Positions 1 through 12,439 of a stretch of 64,000 nucleotides of DNA are shown piece by piece. The notes beneath the pieces were generated by a model that was given only the letters and a program-made list of their open reading frames with translations, was not told the origin of the DNA and searched no databases. Position 1 is the first letter of the stretch; the number at the start of each line of letters is the position of its first letter. The position numbers and the translations under genes are program-made. Source of the stretch: Alligator mississippiensis (Eukaryota > Chordata > Crocodylia > Alligatoridae); NCBI RefSeq assembly GCF_030867095.1, contig NC_081824.1, positions 140,707,433 through 140,771,432 of the forward strand, given 5' to 3'.

Positions 1-2165
1 CATTTGGAATATGCGGAGAGCAATGATTTTTGAGTGACAAGCCACACTCATGTTCTTCACAACAGAATAATGTATTTGGGGTAAGGGAAGGACAGAGGCA
101 CTCGTCTCCTCTGTTTGTTTGCTTTTCCTCTCACCCCCCAGCCCAAATTTCCAACCGTTCCTAACTCCCATGGTAGCACTAACAAGCACTCTGACCTCCA
201 ACCCTGCTCAGAGCACAACTACATAATACAGCATTTACAGTGCTGCCAGCACCTTATCTATGCTAATGCTGCTGCTCCTAGCATCACTGGTGGTAAGAAG
301 GGTGGGAAATTTGAGGAAAAACAACCTAGGTTAAATTAGGCTGGAGAACTGGATATAGGGCCTGGGAGAAGTGGAAAACAGAGCAATAGCAGTTTGAACG
401 CAGAGGGATGTTTTGCTGGAGCCCTATAGCAGGCTTTCACTGCTGCATGTCTTTGTTCTCTTAACCAGCTTTGCTCAAGGTAAGAATAGGAACTGTGTAA
501 AGACAAGAAAATGTGGGATGTCTGTGTCCACTTACTTCCAATGCCCTCCTGAAGCCCAAATTCTGCTTCACTTTCCTAAATTTTAATCATTAATTTGTAT
601 TTCTACAGCTCCTTCTGTCTGAGCATTCAAAACCTTTACTCGCACTAATCAGCTAAGCCTCATAACACTCCAGCAAAAGAAGGTGGTGTTATTCCTCCTT
701 ACAGTTGAGTAAAGTGAAGTCACATGTTAAGTGTGTGTCGGAGCAGGAGAAAAAAGCCAGGCTCCTGCTTGAAGGACTGCTGATTCCTCCTGTAAGGTCA
801 ATACTCATTCACAGTTTTCAGTCAATGAGAATAAAATAGGGAAGCGATTCCATATGACTTTTCCGGTGTTAGTTCAACATTATACAGAACTTGTTGTAGT
901 TACAAAGTAATGTTTGCAGCTAAATCTTGCTATTTTCCTTGTGACCTGTTTCAGTGAAGCCAAAGGGACTATTTGTGTAGGAAAAGGAGAGCAGGAACTG
1001 ATCCTTGACCCTATCTTTAAACCTTTGTTACTGTGTAACAGGCTGTGTTTTCTACTTTTCTACTTTCAGAAGCACTTTTGGAAGGATTGTGTTTATATTT
1101 TACAGTATCTTCATCTGGCTGCTGATCTCGCCCTGCTTCTATGTTTTCCCTTGGTTTTCCTTCTATCCCTCCCCCTCTCTTTTCACTTAGTATCACTTTT
1201 TCATTTCCTTAATGCCTAAATTACTTTCTCCTGCAAATATTAGATTGGAGAGGCTTCCTTTCTATGTTGTTCATGATTTTATATAAAGGGAGGATAACAT
1301 TTTGTTAAAATAAATAAAAATTAGTAAGGTTAAATTAAAATTAGTGGGGTAATCTGTGCTTAACGGTTGGTATGGAGCTATCATTGGGCAACACTAAGAA
1401 TCATGAAGTAAGTAGTGAAAGACATTTCTCTTTTTATTATGAACTTTCTATTTCTTCACACATTTCAGCAAATGCAACATACAAGTGCAAAATATCCAGC
1501 ATCACAAACAAGAATTTTGGGATTGCAACTATCTGTATTGTCTTAATGCTCCTTCAAACCAGGATTAAACGCACAAAAGCACACACATAAAATTCAAATA
1601 CATTAGAAGAAAATGCCTTTATACTGAAAGAGCTTCTATCAAAAACAAACATAAAAACTGATGAACAGGCAATTCAAGTTGTTTTAAAAAATGCTTTAAA
1701 ATCTGGTTAATCTTTTCCCCTCTGGAATCGGGTTCAAGAAACAGAAAAGAAGCTATTGAGAACACGGAGCTGAAACCAGATGAAAAGCAACTTGCCTCAT
1801 CAGCCAAGTGTAACGGGTATCTATGATGAGACTAGGCACTCTGCTAGTGTCACCAAGTATACTTTACTGAATGCTACAAGAGGTAAATGAGATCATCTTT
1901 GCATAGGCAGGGAAACAAACAAGGAACCCAGTTTAGAAGTCCTGGTTTCTTCTACAGCAGTTTCCTAGTATAATCGCTTCAGATGATTCCAGTACTTCCT
2001 TTCAGACCTCCTGGCCAGGTCTTGCATGTTGAAATTCAGTGAAAGTAAACAATAGGTGGAAACAAGGGGGTTTTCTCTGGCACGTGTGTAGAGATACTGG
2101 GATGCTGATTAGGTGTGAGACAGGTTCTAATCACTGAAGTGAAAACCTTTAAAGCTTTCCTGCTT
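1..2165. other. AT-rich intergenic sequence, no gene seen
   Basis: No reading frame here has recognisable protein similarity, and the short ORFs are typical of random AT-rich DNA. The only internal feature I can suggest is a weak MIR-like stretch near 630-770. This could be intron or intergenic DNA; the window alone cannot say which. Confidence 0.6.
630..770 (-). mobile_element. possible MIR/CORE-SINE fragment
   Basis: Read on the minus strand, the segment follows the order of a MIR 3' half. It has a CCTCATAACA-like stretch, then the complement of a lower-case-style 'TTATT..CCTTACAG..GAG' block, then GTGAAGTCACATG, which resembles the conserved GTGACTTGCCCAAGGTCACA region. The match is weak and many positions differ, so it could be coincidental. 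Confidence 0.35.
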
Positions 2166-2168
2166 TTA

Positions 2169-2396
2169 GGCCAAGTACAGACATTACATTTTTACCAGTG
2201 TAAGTTATCAGAAACTGGTCTATGTTTGTAACAGACCAGAAGTTTGGCAAGCACAGACTGGTTTAAAAATGGTAGAACCCAGGCTAAGATTTGCCACCCC
2301 TAAGGGCAAATGTGTGTTCTGTTCCGTACTGATCTAAACTATGCTGCTTACAGAAAACCGCATAACTTAGATTGATTTGAATGTCTGTACCTAGCC
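2169..2396. mobile_element. 228-bp MITE with TTA target duplication
   Basis: The left end starts GGCCAAGTACAGACATT and the right end reads AATGTCTGTACCTAGCC, which is its near-perfect inverted complement. TTA lies immediately outside both ends (2166-2168 and 2397-2399). Short TIRs with a 3-bp TTA duplication are typical of PIF/Harbinger-type non-autonomous elements. There is no ORF. The same terminal motif recurs at 29996 and 47875 and, more diverged, at the ends of the GC-cored elements at 9992, 34020 and 44130. The superfamily assignment is inference from the duplication length. Confidence 0.8.
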
Positions 2397-2399
2397 TTA

Positions 2400-5300
2400 A
2401 AGAATAGCCAATTAGCTTGCATGCTGTGACTCTGTGTGGTCTGACAGGTCAGCCAGGGCCCCTCTCTTCTGGACCAACAGGTTCTGCCAAGCTCTGGAGG
2501 GAAGAGCTCTGTACACTGCTAAAATATACTTGGAGCTATAAATGAACAGTACACATCTGTCCCAGAAGCTTGGTGCCTACCACAGTTATTTAAAACAAGT
2601 CATGTAATAAAAACAAGTTCAATGGCAAATCTGCATGTGACATGAATAAACCTGCTAACCTACTGCTGACTAAAAATATCCCTTTGCTCACTACTTGCCT
2701 AAAAGAAAGGGAAGGGGGAGGGATGAGTGGAGGTTTTGCCCATGAAGGTTAACAGCAGTGGGCTATTTTGGACTGAAGCTGAGGACATCCTGAAAGCAAT
2801 GATTTGCCTTTCAAGGCAAGGAGGCCCCATCAGCTTGAGCCTCTCTGTTGATGGTAACTGCAGCAAGCAGCAGCCCATGGAGTAGCAAAGCAGTCTCCTA
2901 AATAAACAAGTCTCAAACCTTTTAAGATGTTATGGGTCAAATCCCATCCCAGAAAACTGACCCAGAAGCTCATGGACAGTCATAACAGATCTGAGCTCCA
3001 GCATCCTGCAGGCAGATGATATATCTTGCTGAACAAGCTACTCTGTACTACCTTCAGTTCATTTTAATGTGGAACCCCATGTTTTTCTATAGGAAATTAT
3101 CATGCAGTCCTTCAGGGGGCCTGTTATAAAGTACTGTCAACAGCAGGGGTGCTCTGCAACAATCACTTGGATTAACCCGGCATTCAAGTGAGGCTGTTCA
3201 CAGTCCAATCTCAGAATTGCCAGCATGGCTAGAGGTAACTGCATTCAGCGGTGCAGCTAAATCCTCCTTCTCCCACCCCATTGTGCATTGGTCACTGGCT
3301 AGGTGACTTGACCACTTCGTTTGTTGGACAAAAAGGCTGTATGCAGTTTACCTGTACAAATAGCACTGCACATGCCATAGAGCTCAGCTGAGCATTTCTT
3401 CTCAGGCCTATTGAGCAATGTCTAGCTGAGAAAATCTCTGAAGAAACTGTCCCAGAGATGTGCTCCCATCAAGTTGGAGATCTTTATCAAGGAAGATGAG
3501 AAGGTCTAGGGCCATCTGAGCTCAGGTTTGTGCAATAACTGGTGCCCAAATGACTGGCAGAGGTGGGTGCCAGTAGTAGCAAGCTGTGGGTGTATTTACA
3601 CATGCCTTAGTGTGCCTTTTCTAATAGTTTACTGTGCATTAAAGCACATATGTTGATGTGCCCTGTATGTTACAAATTACTTCTATAGCAGCACATCCCA
3701 TGCACTCTCTCCACACCTAGGACAAGACGGTTCTCTTAGGGATACCTGTTTTGAAGTGCAAGCAAATGCAACACGATGGAAACTACTTATCTTTAACTAG
3801 GTGAGGCACCCTTGCTGAGGTATGGCAAAGCACAGCTCTCGTGCAGGCATATTGTTGCTTTCACCGGCATGCACGCTGCATACCACAAGAAATAATAAAT
3901 CTTCCTGTCTTCTGAAAGCCAGATTCTTGGTAGCAGAAAACATGACTTGCCAGAGAGACTAGCACCAGAGGTTGGGACCTCTTGACTTCTTGCAGATATT
4001 TATTTATTAGATTTCTGTGATACTTTCCTCAGAAAATGCTCGGAGCAGCTTTTAATAAAAGTCAAAATAACCTATAAAAACATAAAATGTTAAAATAAGA
4101 TACTTTAACAGATCAAATTCCCCCCACAATACCCCAGAACTTAATTACCACCCACCCCAGGCATTCTCACTCCCCTGCCTCTCATCTAGCAGTGTTGTAC
4201 ATCTGCCCTCGAGAGGCAAGCCATTGGCTTTGAGACCCTGGCTCTTTCCTGGACCTGGGTTCTCCGGTGATCTGTAGCAGCCTTACCTCTGAGAGCTCCT
4301 TTTTGATCAGCTCCCAGGAAAGGGAAAAGAGCAGAGGGTTAGAGTGCCAATGTCCCAAACAGCACAGCAGACTCTGATTTAAAATAAGCAGTCATTATTG
4401 TACCATTCCAAGTTCCCGCTGTCCTTCCTCAAATTCTGCTCTGTCCTCCCTGTGGACTATTCTTTTCTCTCCAGCTCTGTCCTCCCAGGACTACGTTTTC
4501 TCTCCCCAGCTCTCTTGGGGCTTCAATCTTTCTCTTCAGGCCCAGGCAGCCCCATCTCTTGCAACAAAACAGTTACAAGACTGTGGTATTAACCAAGGGA
4601 GAGAGAACATGGGAACACAACACTCATCCGATACAATGAAACGTAATGTCACAGGGAACCAAATAGGGAGTAGTCTCTGCCGCCTGCTGTCAGGTCTAGA
4701 CTGCCCTCTGCCCCTGGAAGGAAAAGGGCATCTAGGTATCCTGCTTATGAAACTATTTACAGGAACTATTTAAAGTAAAGCCTGCTCGCGGTGATTTGTC
4801 CAGAGCGTTCCCCAGAAGAACGTCAGGGTAGAAGTTAGCCTGGGTAACTTTTTTGTCAAACCCCTTAGTCCCCACCTTGGGGCATCAGCAAAGAGCAATG
4901 CTATAGGGTACCTTTTACCATCACCCTTTAATATTGATGCAGGGTGGCACCTGACCAAATGCACCTGTTATGTTTGTCCCAAGCATTGTAGAGGTTGCAG
5001 TCTGACCAGGTCTCTTCTCTAGCTCTGGGGACCATGGTGATGCCTGTGCTGGACCCCAGCCCTCCTTCTCTATGAGCTGCCATGCAGTGAGGGTTGGGAG
5101 GGGGCAGTGATATATTCTGGAGAAAATACAAAACCCCATTTTATTCTCACTTCTTCTAGTTTGAAATAAATAACATTTCATGGTACCAGGTTCTTTACAC
5201 CAACACAAGTGAGAGCAGAATCAGGTCGCATGTTAGTGAGCCTTGTTTTCTAGTACAACAATATATATGGCTGCGATTAATTCAGTTTCAGTCAAGAAGG

Positions 5301-6290
5301 TGCTCCATGTTCAGTCAGCTGGGACAATTGCTAAGGAAGTCAATTGCTGATTCACAGCCAGAAGAAGGCACAGTGAATCAACAAGAAATGAATAAATATA
5401 GGCACAGCTATGGAACCAGCTAGTACTTAGATGCCAAATGTTGTCCTCAGTTTGGTGTCCTGGACTTCAGCTGCAGAAAATGTGCTCACATCCAACCCCA
5501 TGTTGCCAGAAGAGAAGCATGCAGTTGAATTCACGCTGTTCTAACTGGAGCTGGCTAAAGATCTCCCATCAGTTATTTCTCAATAATGGAGAAAGCAGGT
5601 GCCTGAGACAGCAGTAGAAATAAGTGCTCTGAAGGAGAATTACACCGTGAGGAGGGGAAAGCAGGTCAGAGCAGTAATCCTGACAGGCTTTTCCCTTGTT
5701 TTCAAAATGTGTTCTGAAATGTTTGGGGCAGAGTCAAGGTCGCAGTATAGAAGGACTGGAGTTAAGCATCTTTCAAATGAAGGGCAAGCCCTGACCTTGC
5801 AGCATGGGAGCATAATAAGGAACTCTAGACACCATAGGCTCAGAAGATTGAAAGGGTTTGCTGGGCATGTGTTAAGAGTGAGATAGAACAGATTGATGAA
5901 TAAGAGCATAGGGACTCAGGAAGCACAGAGAGGAAGCTAGTGACATGGGAGGGGAGTATCGTGGGTGAGAGGGAGACCCAAGGGAAGAATGAGGTCTCAA
6001 GGGAGGCTGAGTTGGAGGAACAGCAAAACATAAATAGAATTGAGAGGAAAAAAGAGGTAATGAATGATGCCCATCCATTGGACTGGTGAACATTATGAGT
6101 GAATCTAGAGCACAGTCATAACTCTTACTTTTACTGTCTTTTCTCTGCAGGCTCTAAGCAGTCGAAAGTGGCTGTTATTCCATCGTTTTTGGCTCACCGT
6201 GTCTTTTCCTATGGCAGTTGCAATTCATGATCTCACAGCTACAAACATAAGGGTAGTAAAAAGCTTCTTATGCAAGAGGTCAAAGGTCAT
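2400..6290. other. intergenic sequence, no gene seen
   Basis: The stretch has mixed base composition with no convincing coding frame. A segment near 3590-3690 (GTGTATTTACACATGCC ... GCACATATGTTGATGTGCC) resembles the ends of the TCTACACGTGCA-type MITEs at 53 kb but is too diverged to delimit. ORFs of up to 95 codons occur on both strands at 4.9-6.1 kb without recognisable domains. Confidence 0.55.
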
Positions 6291-6499
6291 TCAAACTCAT
6301 TTGTTCATCAGACCAACAGGGCAGTTTTGCAGCCCAGGGTGCACCCAGGAGTGATGTGGCCAGCCAATTTTGAATATTTCACAGTCTGGACTATCAAGCA
6401 AGGGCTGGGGTGCATGTGGTGTGGTCACATCTCCCTTCACTGCTGGCTCTCCCCCAAGATTTCTGGTCTCAGCTGGTGGATGCATGTGCAATGAGCACT

Positions 6500-6668
6500 T
6501 CACCACTGCACCCCGGTTTTCATCATCCTGGATCTGCTGCTGCAAGCAGGTACCTATTTACAGCTGGGTTGACAGAATGAGCTTTCAGCATAAGCCCAGA
6601 GCAGGGCTTGACCTCATATTTTTTGGAGCTACTGTGTGATATCTTAACCACTCTGCCACTGTGACCCT
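6500..6668 (-). mobile_element. tRNA-derived SINE-like element
   Basis: On the minus strand the element begins GTCACAGTGGCAGAGTGG and continues to GAGGTCAAGCCCTG. This is the layout of a tRNA-type pol III promoter: an A-box-like TGGCAGAGTGG and a B-box-like GGTCAAGCCC about 40 bases downstream. The body then contains an AGCTGTAAATAGGTACCTGC block like those seen in several vertebrate tRNA SINEs. Both boxes are degenerate, so it is unlikely to be active. The exact family is not identified. Confidence 0.5.
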
Positions 6669-6679
6669 AAAAGCACTAA

Positions 6680-8250
6680 CTGCATAATATTATTTCAGGT
6701 ATGAGCTACTGCTCTGGGGGAGAGAAACAGCACTTAAATATTCATCGTGTTTTGGTTTACAATATATTTATGAAGTCAGGATACCTTGCACATGCTCACA
6801 GAAATCAGCATTTTAAGAGTTATAAATTATTCTGGTTGATCTCTGTTAGTAGATAAAGGTAACCATCTGTTTAGAAGCCTCCTCATACAGCACACCCCAT
6901 GATAATCTCATTACAGACTAACACATTCTCTTACACATCCAAACCAAAGCACTTCCAATGTAATAAGTGAACATTCAGTTGCCTAGGCTGGTGGCTAATA
7001 GCCTCCTTGCTTACCTTCTAAACGCTGAATGTAGTTAAAATAAATTTGGGAAGTATGCAGGCGGAAAACTTGATTGCACTCGCATCAGAGATGAGCCAAA
7101 AATGGAAGCATTCAGAGTCACTAGCATAAAATCCTAATAATGACCTAAAATAAATGTCAGCCAGAGAAAAGCACACTTTTTTTCCTGTGGTATTTTTAAA
7201 GGGGTGTCATCAATGTGTTCAGGCCTGGCATCCTACCAAACGCCTTTTAACAACAGGCTCCATGTTGGGCCAAAGAAGTTTTAAAGGATTCCTAAAATAT
7301 ATATATATATTTGAGTTAGATATAAAATTATTTATTCCTGTGAAATTTCAGGATATATTTCAGTGCATTTCCCTCTAGGTAGACATATGGGGGTTTGATA
7401 CACTGCTGTGTCACTCCAATTCTGTGCCAGTTTTAATTTTAATGGGATTATACTAACATTAAAGTAATGCACTGGTGACTCTTAGACATACAGACCTGCC
7501 TGTACTTCCCTACCAACTGAGCCATAGAGTTGTTGCATGGAAGCCTAAAAAAGTTTCTAGAAGCTCTTTAAATGGATGAGAGGCTGACAGAAGTCCTGAT
7601 TGGGGGGGCGGGAATTTGCTTCTTGAGGATTCATTAGATATTCTGAAATATCATCATTTAGGTTAGTGATGTCTCACCACCTGTATGTATCACCACCTTC
7701 ACCAAAAAGGCATGAAAAAATGCTTATATATAGTAGGTATATTGACTGGGTGGGCTTCCCACTGGCCAGAGAAGAGATATGTCATAGGTTCTGTTGTGTA
7801 CAGAAATTGCACGTTTTTATGGATAATACCATATGTTGCTTTATTAAAAAATATGATCCTTCAACAACTCTTCCTATATCATCATAAAACATACAACACT
7901 CCCGTAGAGTATATTAAACTGAGCAATTCTGTGGTTCTTCACTGGGGCTGGTGGAAGTATATTTAGTTTGCTTCGTATTGGCTGGTGAACAGAAAATGTG
8001 GGCTTGCTTAGAATAACAACAAAGTTGAGGCCGTTCATTGTGGTCGGTTCAGAATGGGACGCTTTGTAAAAGAAAATTTCAGTATATGGAAGCAAGAGGT
8101 AAAAAACATGTTGTCCATTACACTAACATAATCCAAGGTAATCTCATTTGTTTCTAGGGAGTTATTCTGTGTTGGTACAATAGTAAAATACAGCAGAATT
8201 AATGCATGCGTTATGCATTTAATGAGACAGGCTATTTGAGTTCTTTGGTA
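6680..8250. other. AT-rich spacer, no gene seen
   Basis: This is AT-rich sequence with a short (AT)n run near 7299-7312 and no recognisable coding frame or transposon terminus. Confidence 0.55.
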
Positions 8251-8254
8251 CTTT

Positions 8255-8345
8255 CTTCAGCTCTGCCAATGATTTGCTGGGTGACATTTGACACATCTCA
8301 TGATCTGTGTTTCCTGATTTTTGAAATGGGGGAAAAAGTAGCTCT
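8255..8345 (+). mobile_element. MIR/CORE-SINE fragment
   Basis: The order CTCTGCCAATGATTTGCTGG, GTGACATTTGACACATCTC, then TTTCCTGATTTTTGAAATGG follows the MIR consensus layout: CTCTGCCACTTACTAGCTG, then GTGACCTTGGGCAAG, then TTTCCTCATCTGTAAAATGG. The fragment is old and substituted throughout. Confidence 0.6.
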
Positions 8346-8629
8346 TCAATGCATGGAGGCCCAATTATCTGAAGGTATGTTAAAGCATTTTTGGGGTGCT
8401 CAGATGAAAAGCAAACTAAAAGTGCAGTAATGTTAGGGTGCATGCAGGTTTATGTTGTCGAAAGCATAAGTTCCACTTCTTAAAGATCCTTACAAATGGA
8501 ACTTGCAGAGAAGAATGGTAAACACTGCTAACCCAGCTTTGCCACATACTGTCAAGTACTTATAAACTCTATTTATAGCCACAGTTAAAGATTCAGATAC
8601 GCAAGTACTCTATTAAAAGACCACATTAA

Positions 8630-9370
8630 TGAACCCTCAGAGAAAATATCTCACAAAGCCTTTTGAGCTTGTAACTGCACAGTTGTGTAGGGCTTCTTAC
8701 TTGTTAACATCCATAAAATATAAATACTTTGTAGTAAACCCCAGCATCTTGTGGATTGTAATGACTTGCTTCAGACTAACGCAGCTAACTACCTCACCGT
8801 CAACAACTTCAAGTTATGCAATGGAGAGATACATGACTAGGACTTCACTGCTCAGTGTCATCCCTTGCCAAATGCTCACACAATAATTCGCTCCTATTTT
8901 AGAAACCTTTCTTTTTTTATTTTGAAGCAGTGTCTCACTCCTTGTGACTCATTAGGTCAATGTGAGTATAATTTCAGAGATAACAATCAGGACTATTAGT
9001 TGGGATTTGAATTGCAGCTCCAGCTCAACATACTGGCAGCAATTTAGCGAAATCTAACAGATTAAAAGCCTGTGCAGGATTTAGCCATGGAGAAATTTTT
9101 TCCTTTGACACAAGCCAACTGATAAGAGTTGTCATTTGAGAGGAAATAAATAGCAGCATTTGATTATTTTTCATTTTTATCATTGTTCTTTTCTATCTGT
9201 GGCTTTGTATTTTCCAGTTTCTCTTTTTCTCAAGATTTCACTTCATAATCTGTGACAGCAGGCCTTATTTTAATGTGTTGTGTTTTACATATGTTTGCCA
9301 CATCCGGACAATGTTTATAAAAACAGATATCAAGAATAAAATCATTCAGGAATAATACTTTGTGGCCTTC
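8630..9370. other. AT-rich spacer, no gene seen
   Basis: An 85-codon frame starts at 8629 but shows no domain or codon signature. No transposon termini are recognisable in this stretch. Confidence 0.5.
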
Positions 9371-9384
9371 ATATTGCACTTTGC

Positions 9385-9562
9385 ATTCACTAATTCCACA
9401 GGGCTGTGTAGAAGTGGGTTAATTACCTACATTATACCACTCCCTGTCTGCAACATGGAGTTACTGAATTAAAGACTATGAAGTGACTTGTCCAAGGTTA
9501 GACAGTGACAGTACCAGGAATAGAACCAAGGTCTCCTGACTCCCAGTCTCTATCTAATAAAA
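9385..9562 (-). mobile_element. MIR/CORE-SINE fragment
   Basis: The + strand shows GTGACTTGTCCAAGG, a diverged TTAGACAGTGACAGTACCAGG, then AATAGAACCAAGGTCTCCTG. This is the reverse complement of the MIR block with the CCTTGGGCAAGTCAC and GGTTCGAATCC-like B-box regions. The upstream GGGTTAATTACCTACATTAT matches the antisense of the MIR 3' region. The element is inactive and about 180 bp remains. Confidence 0.7.
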
Positions 9563-9991
9563 CCTTTTTGTCTTGATAGACAATTTCTTTACTCAGTAAC
9601 CCTAGTGGACTGTAACCTCCTGAACAAAATACATCCTCATTTGAGGCACTGTTGTGCTTCCAAATGGAAAAATAAAGACAATGCATTTTGAAATCCTACA
9701 GTTCTTGCCCTGCAAAACTGTCACTGACTTCAGTGCGAATATTTTGCCCAAGAAGTGTTGTTATGCAGGATTTAGCCCCTATTTATCTTATAGTACTGGG
9801 TATTTTATAATAGCCATAACTAGTTATTGACGGTATCGGCATTTTACAGTAACAGCAAACTGACCAACCTCATAAACTACTCAAATGATCATTTGCTGAA
9901 TAAAGATGTAGTGACTCTGTATTTACCATATTATTAAAAAATGCCTAATAAGATACAGTGTCATCCAGACTGCATGTGAAAAGACATACAG

Positions 9992-10719
9992 TTTAGGGAC
10001 AGAAATTACACACAAACAGGTTTAGGGCATCAGAACATGGTTTAAACCTGTAACAGAACATATGTTCAGTGCACATAAACCAGTTTCCAAATGGCTGAAA
10101 CTGGTTTAAGATAAACCAGGTTGAATATAGTATCAGACTTAACTGATTTGGGTCAAACCAGTTTATGAAAGTACTGTCCCAGACCCCTTCCTGGTTCAAA
10201 TTAAATTACAGTCCCCCAGCATCCCAGCATGGGCTGTTCTGTCTGCTCTAGCAGACAAGGGTTGAGGAGGGAGGGAGACACAGGGACTGCCTCCTCCACC
10301 CCCTCCTCCCAAGCAAAACCTGGCTGGGGGCTGGGGCCAGGGAAGGGGGTTAAACACCCCTTTCCCCACATAAGCTAACTGATGGCTGGGACTGTAGACT
10401 AAAAATGCCAGAGGCACCTGGAAGCAGCCTCTGCCTGTGCCTGGAAGCAGGAAGAGTCGTGATGCTGTGAGTTTGGACTGGAAACCCCAAAGACCATGGG
10501 GACAGCAGAAAGAGGAAGAGAAAACACAACCCATGCTGGCTATGTGCCAGAGAGCTGTGCTGTAGCACCCCTGGCTTCTGGCCTGAGCCACTGCAGGCAT
10601 GCATGTCCTGAATCAAAGGTAAATGTGTGTCCATTTGTTTCTCAGTTTAATCTCTGCAGTTTAGACTAACTTGCAAAGACTGAATTGATTCAGCCTCAGG
10701 CTTTTTGACTGTGCTTAAC
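9992..10719 (+). mobile_element. GC-cored TIR DNA element, copy 1
   Basis: The left end starts TTTAGGGACAGAAATTACAC. The right end is CAGCCTCAGGCTTTTTGACTG followed by TGCTTAACC. The left subterminal block (GTTTAAACCTGTAACAGAAC, then CAGTGCACATAAACCAGTTT) and the right subterminal block recur in the copies at 34020-36270 and, inverted, at 44130-45049. Between the AT-rich ends lies a GC-rich core (about 10205-10600) without a credible gene. A 134-codon frame on the minus strand is low-complexity and is not supported. It is probably a non-autonomous TIR transposon. Confidence 0.7.
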
Positions 10720-12060
10720 CACAATGGCTGGTGTCAATAGAGAAAAGGTTGACATCCGCATCAGAATGTTTTACTGTTCCATCTCACCTGTTGTTTCTAG
10801 TTGTGTTTTGTGAAGGCTAGCTGTGTTATAAACACAAACTAGATAGAAATCCACTATCCACTGACAATCTACTGGAGGTGAGCAATGCTTAGCTTTTTCA
10901 GTCCTGAAAGGGTTTGGGTACTGAGTATCTTAACATCATTAAGACTGAGATGTTTTTGCATGTGCTCATTGGCAGAAATGTAAGTAATGTCTAAATTAAT
11001 AGCTAGGGTTAGCTTTAAGTTGTCTTTAGGCCTACATTTGCTATCTACACTGTAAACCTCTAAGCTTGCCTCCTGGCAGAAGCGCAGCCCTCCCCCTCAG
11101 CAGCATGCATTGAATAATTCACTTGGGTATGCAGGCCTCAAACATAGGAAGTCCACCAGCAGAAATCTTGTAATGCCTTGTTCCTGATTTCCAGCATTTC
11201 TGCACCCCACTTCCTGTCTCACCTGTCTGTAGCTAGACAAGCCTAGAAGAAGAGAGACCACTGACCAACCTATAAGGATTCCACTTTACAAATAAGAAGC
11301 ACAATGTGGATAGTGCAGGCTATGAGGTCTGTGCAGGCTGGGGAAGGCCAGCTCACTTGACTCAGGTTGGTTGAGGATGACCTCAAGGTTAATTCTGAAT
11401 ATCAGTGCAAAATGTCCTTAGGTGCCTATGGATCTTCTGTAATGAAAATTTCAACATCTAGCATATCAGCAAGTTTCTAAGATTTAATGAGAGCTGAATG
11501 GGAATTTTGAGACTTGCAAAGTTTTGGGTTTATGCACCTAAAATGATAGATGTGTGCCTAAATCCATGTACAGATTTACCTCTTATTTCTGTTGAAAGCA
11601 AATTCTGATTAGTGACTCCTTGTTTTATTTAAGGATTTGATACTTAAACAAATCTGGAAAGTGAATATGGTCCATTGTTCTATGCAAAGAACATGAAGAG
11701 AGTGTAATACACACAAGGTGCTACATAGAAAGTGATGCATTTGGCAACCTCGTCCTAATTTGGCATGTAAATTTTGCTCTTTTTATTTGGAGGTGAAAGG
11801 TCATAGGGCAAAGCGTGGGTGACAGGAAGACTTGAGGGGATTATTTGGGACAAGCAAAAGAGGAGAAGCAGTTATTTGGAAATCCTTCCTATATTTGGAA
11901 ACAACAATTCTGAGAACAAAAAGAATAGACGTAAAAGCATCCCAGATTTTTTTTTTAAATGGACAATTTTTTAAACAGCAAGCAACATAGGCCGATTTTT
12001 AAAGGTACTCAGGTACACAATATCCATTGTTAGGTAGATATCCATCCCAAGTTGACTGCC
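10720..12060. other. intergenic sequence, no gene seen
   Basis: No coding frame or transposon end is recognisable. A small imperfect palindrome lies at 10796-10843 (TCTAGTTGTGTTT paired with AAACACAAACTAGA). The phrases GTGCCTAAATCC near 11555 and CTGCCTAAATACC near 12055 are common in old amniote repeats but are too short to classify. Confidence 0.5.
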
Positions 12061-12069
12061 TAAATACCT

Positions 12070-12215
12070 TTAAAAATGACAGCTTTAATCCCTGTACCTC
12101 AGTTTTCTCTTCTGTAAAGCAGAGATAATACTTCTATACCTCACAGGCATAATGTAAAGACAGACTCATTATTTGTGAGATACTTGGCTTCTACAGTGAT
12201 GGGACCTATTGAAAA
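12070..12215 (+). mobile_element. MIR/CORE-SINE fragment
   Basis: The sequence TACCTCAGTTTTCTCTTCTG, TAAAGCAGAGATAATA, then ATACCTCACAGGCATAATG follows the MIR order TGCCTCAGTTTCCTCATCTG, TAAAATGGGGATAATA, then CTACCTCATAGGGTTGTTG. It is 3' MIR sequence on the plus strand, diverged and inactive. Confidence 0.65.
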
Positions 12216-12439
12216 GACTATACATGTAGAATTAAAGCTGTGATCTTGCTTGATGAGAAGTCACAAATCTGGTTAGGGAGCATTTTTCATGCAGGCATGC
12301 AAGCAGAGGTGTATATAAGAAATATGAAGCAAAACTTAATTAGGACGTGGTGACTCCCCAAAACTAGAAGTACAAAGACATTAAACTTGCATAAAACAGC
12401 ACTAGGAAAAGCATAGATATTTCTGAGCTAAAAGACTGG

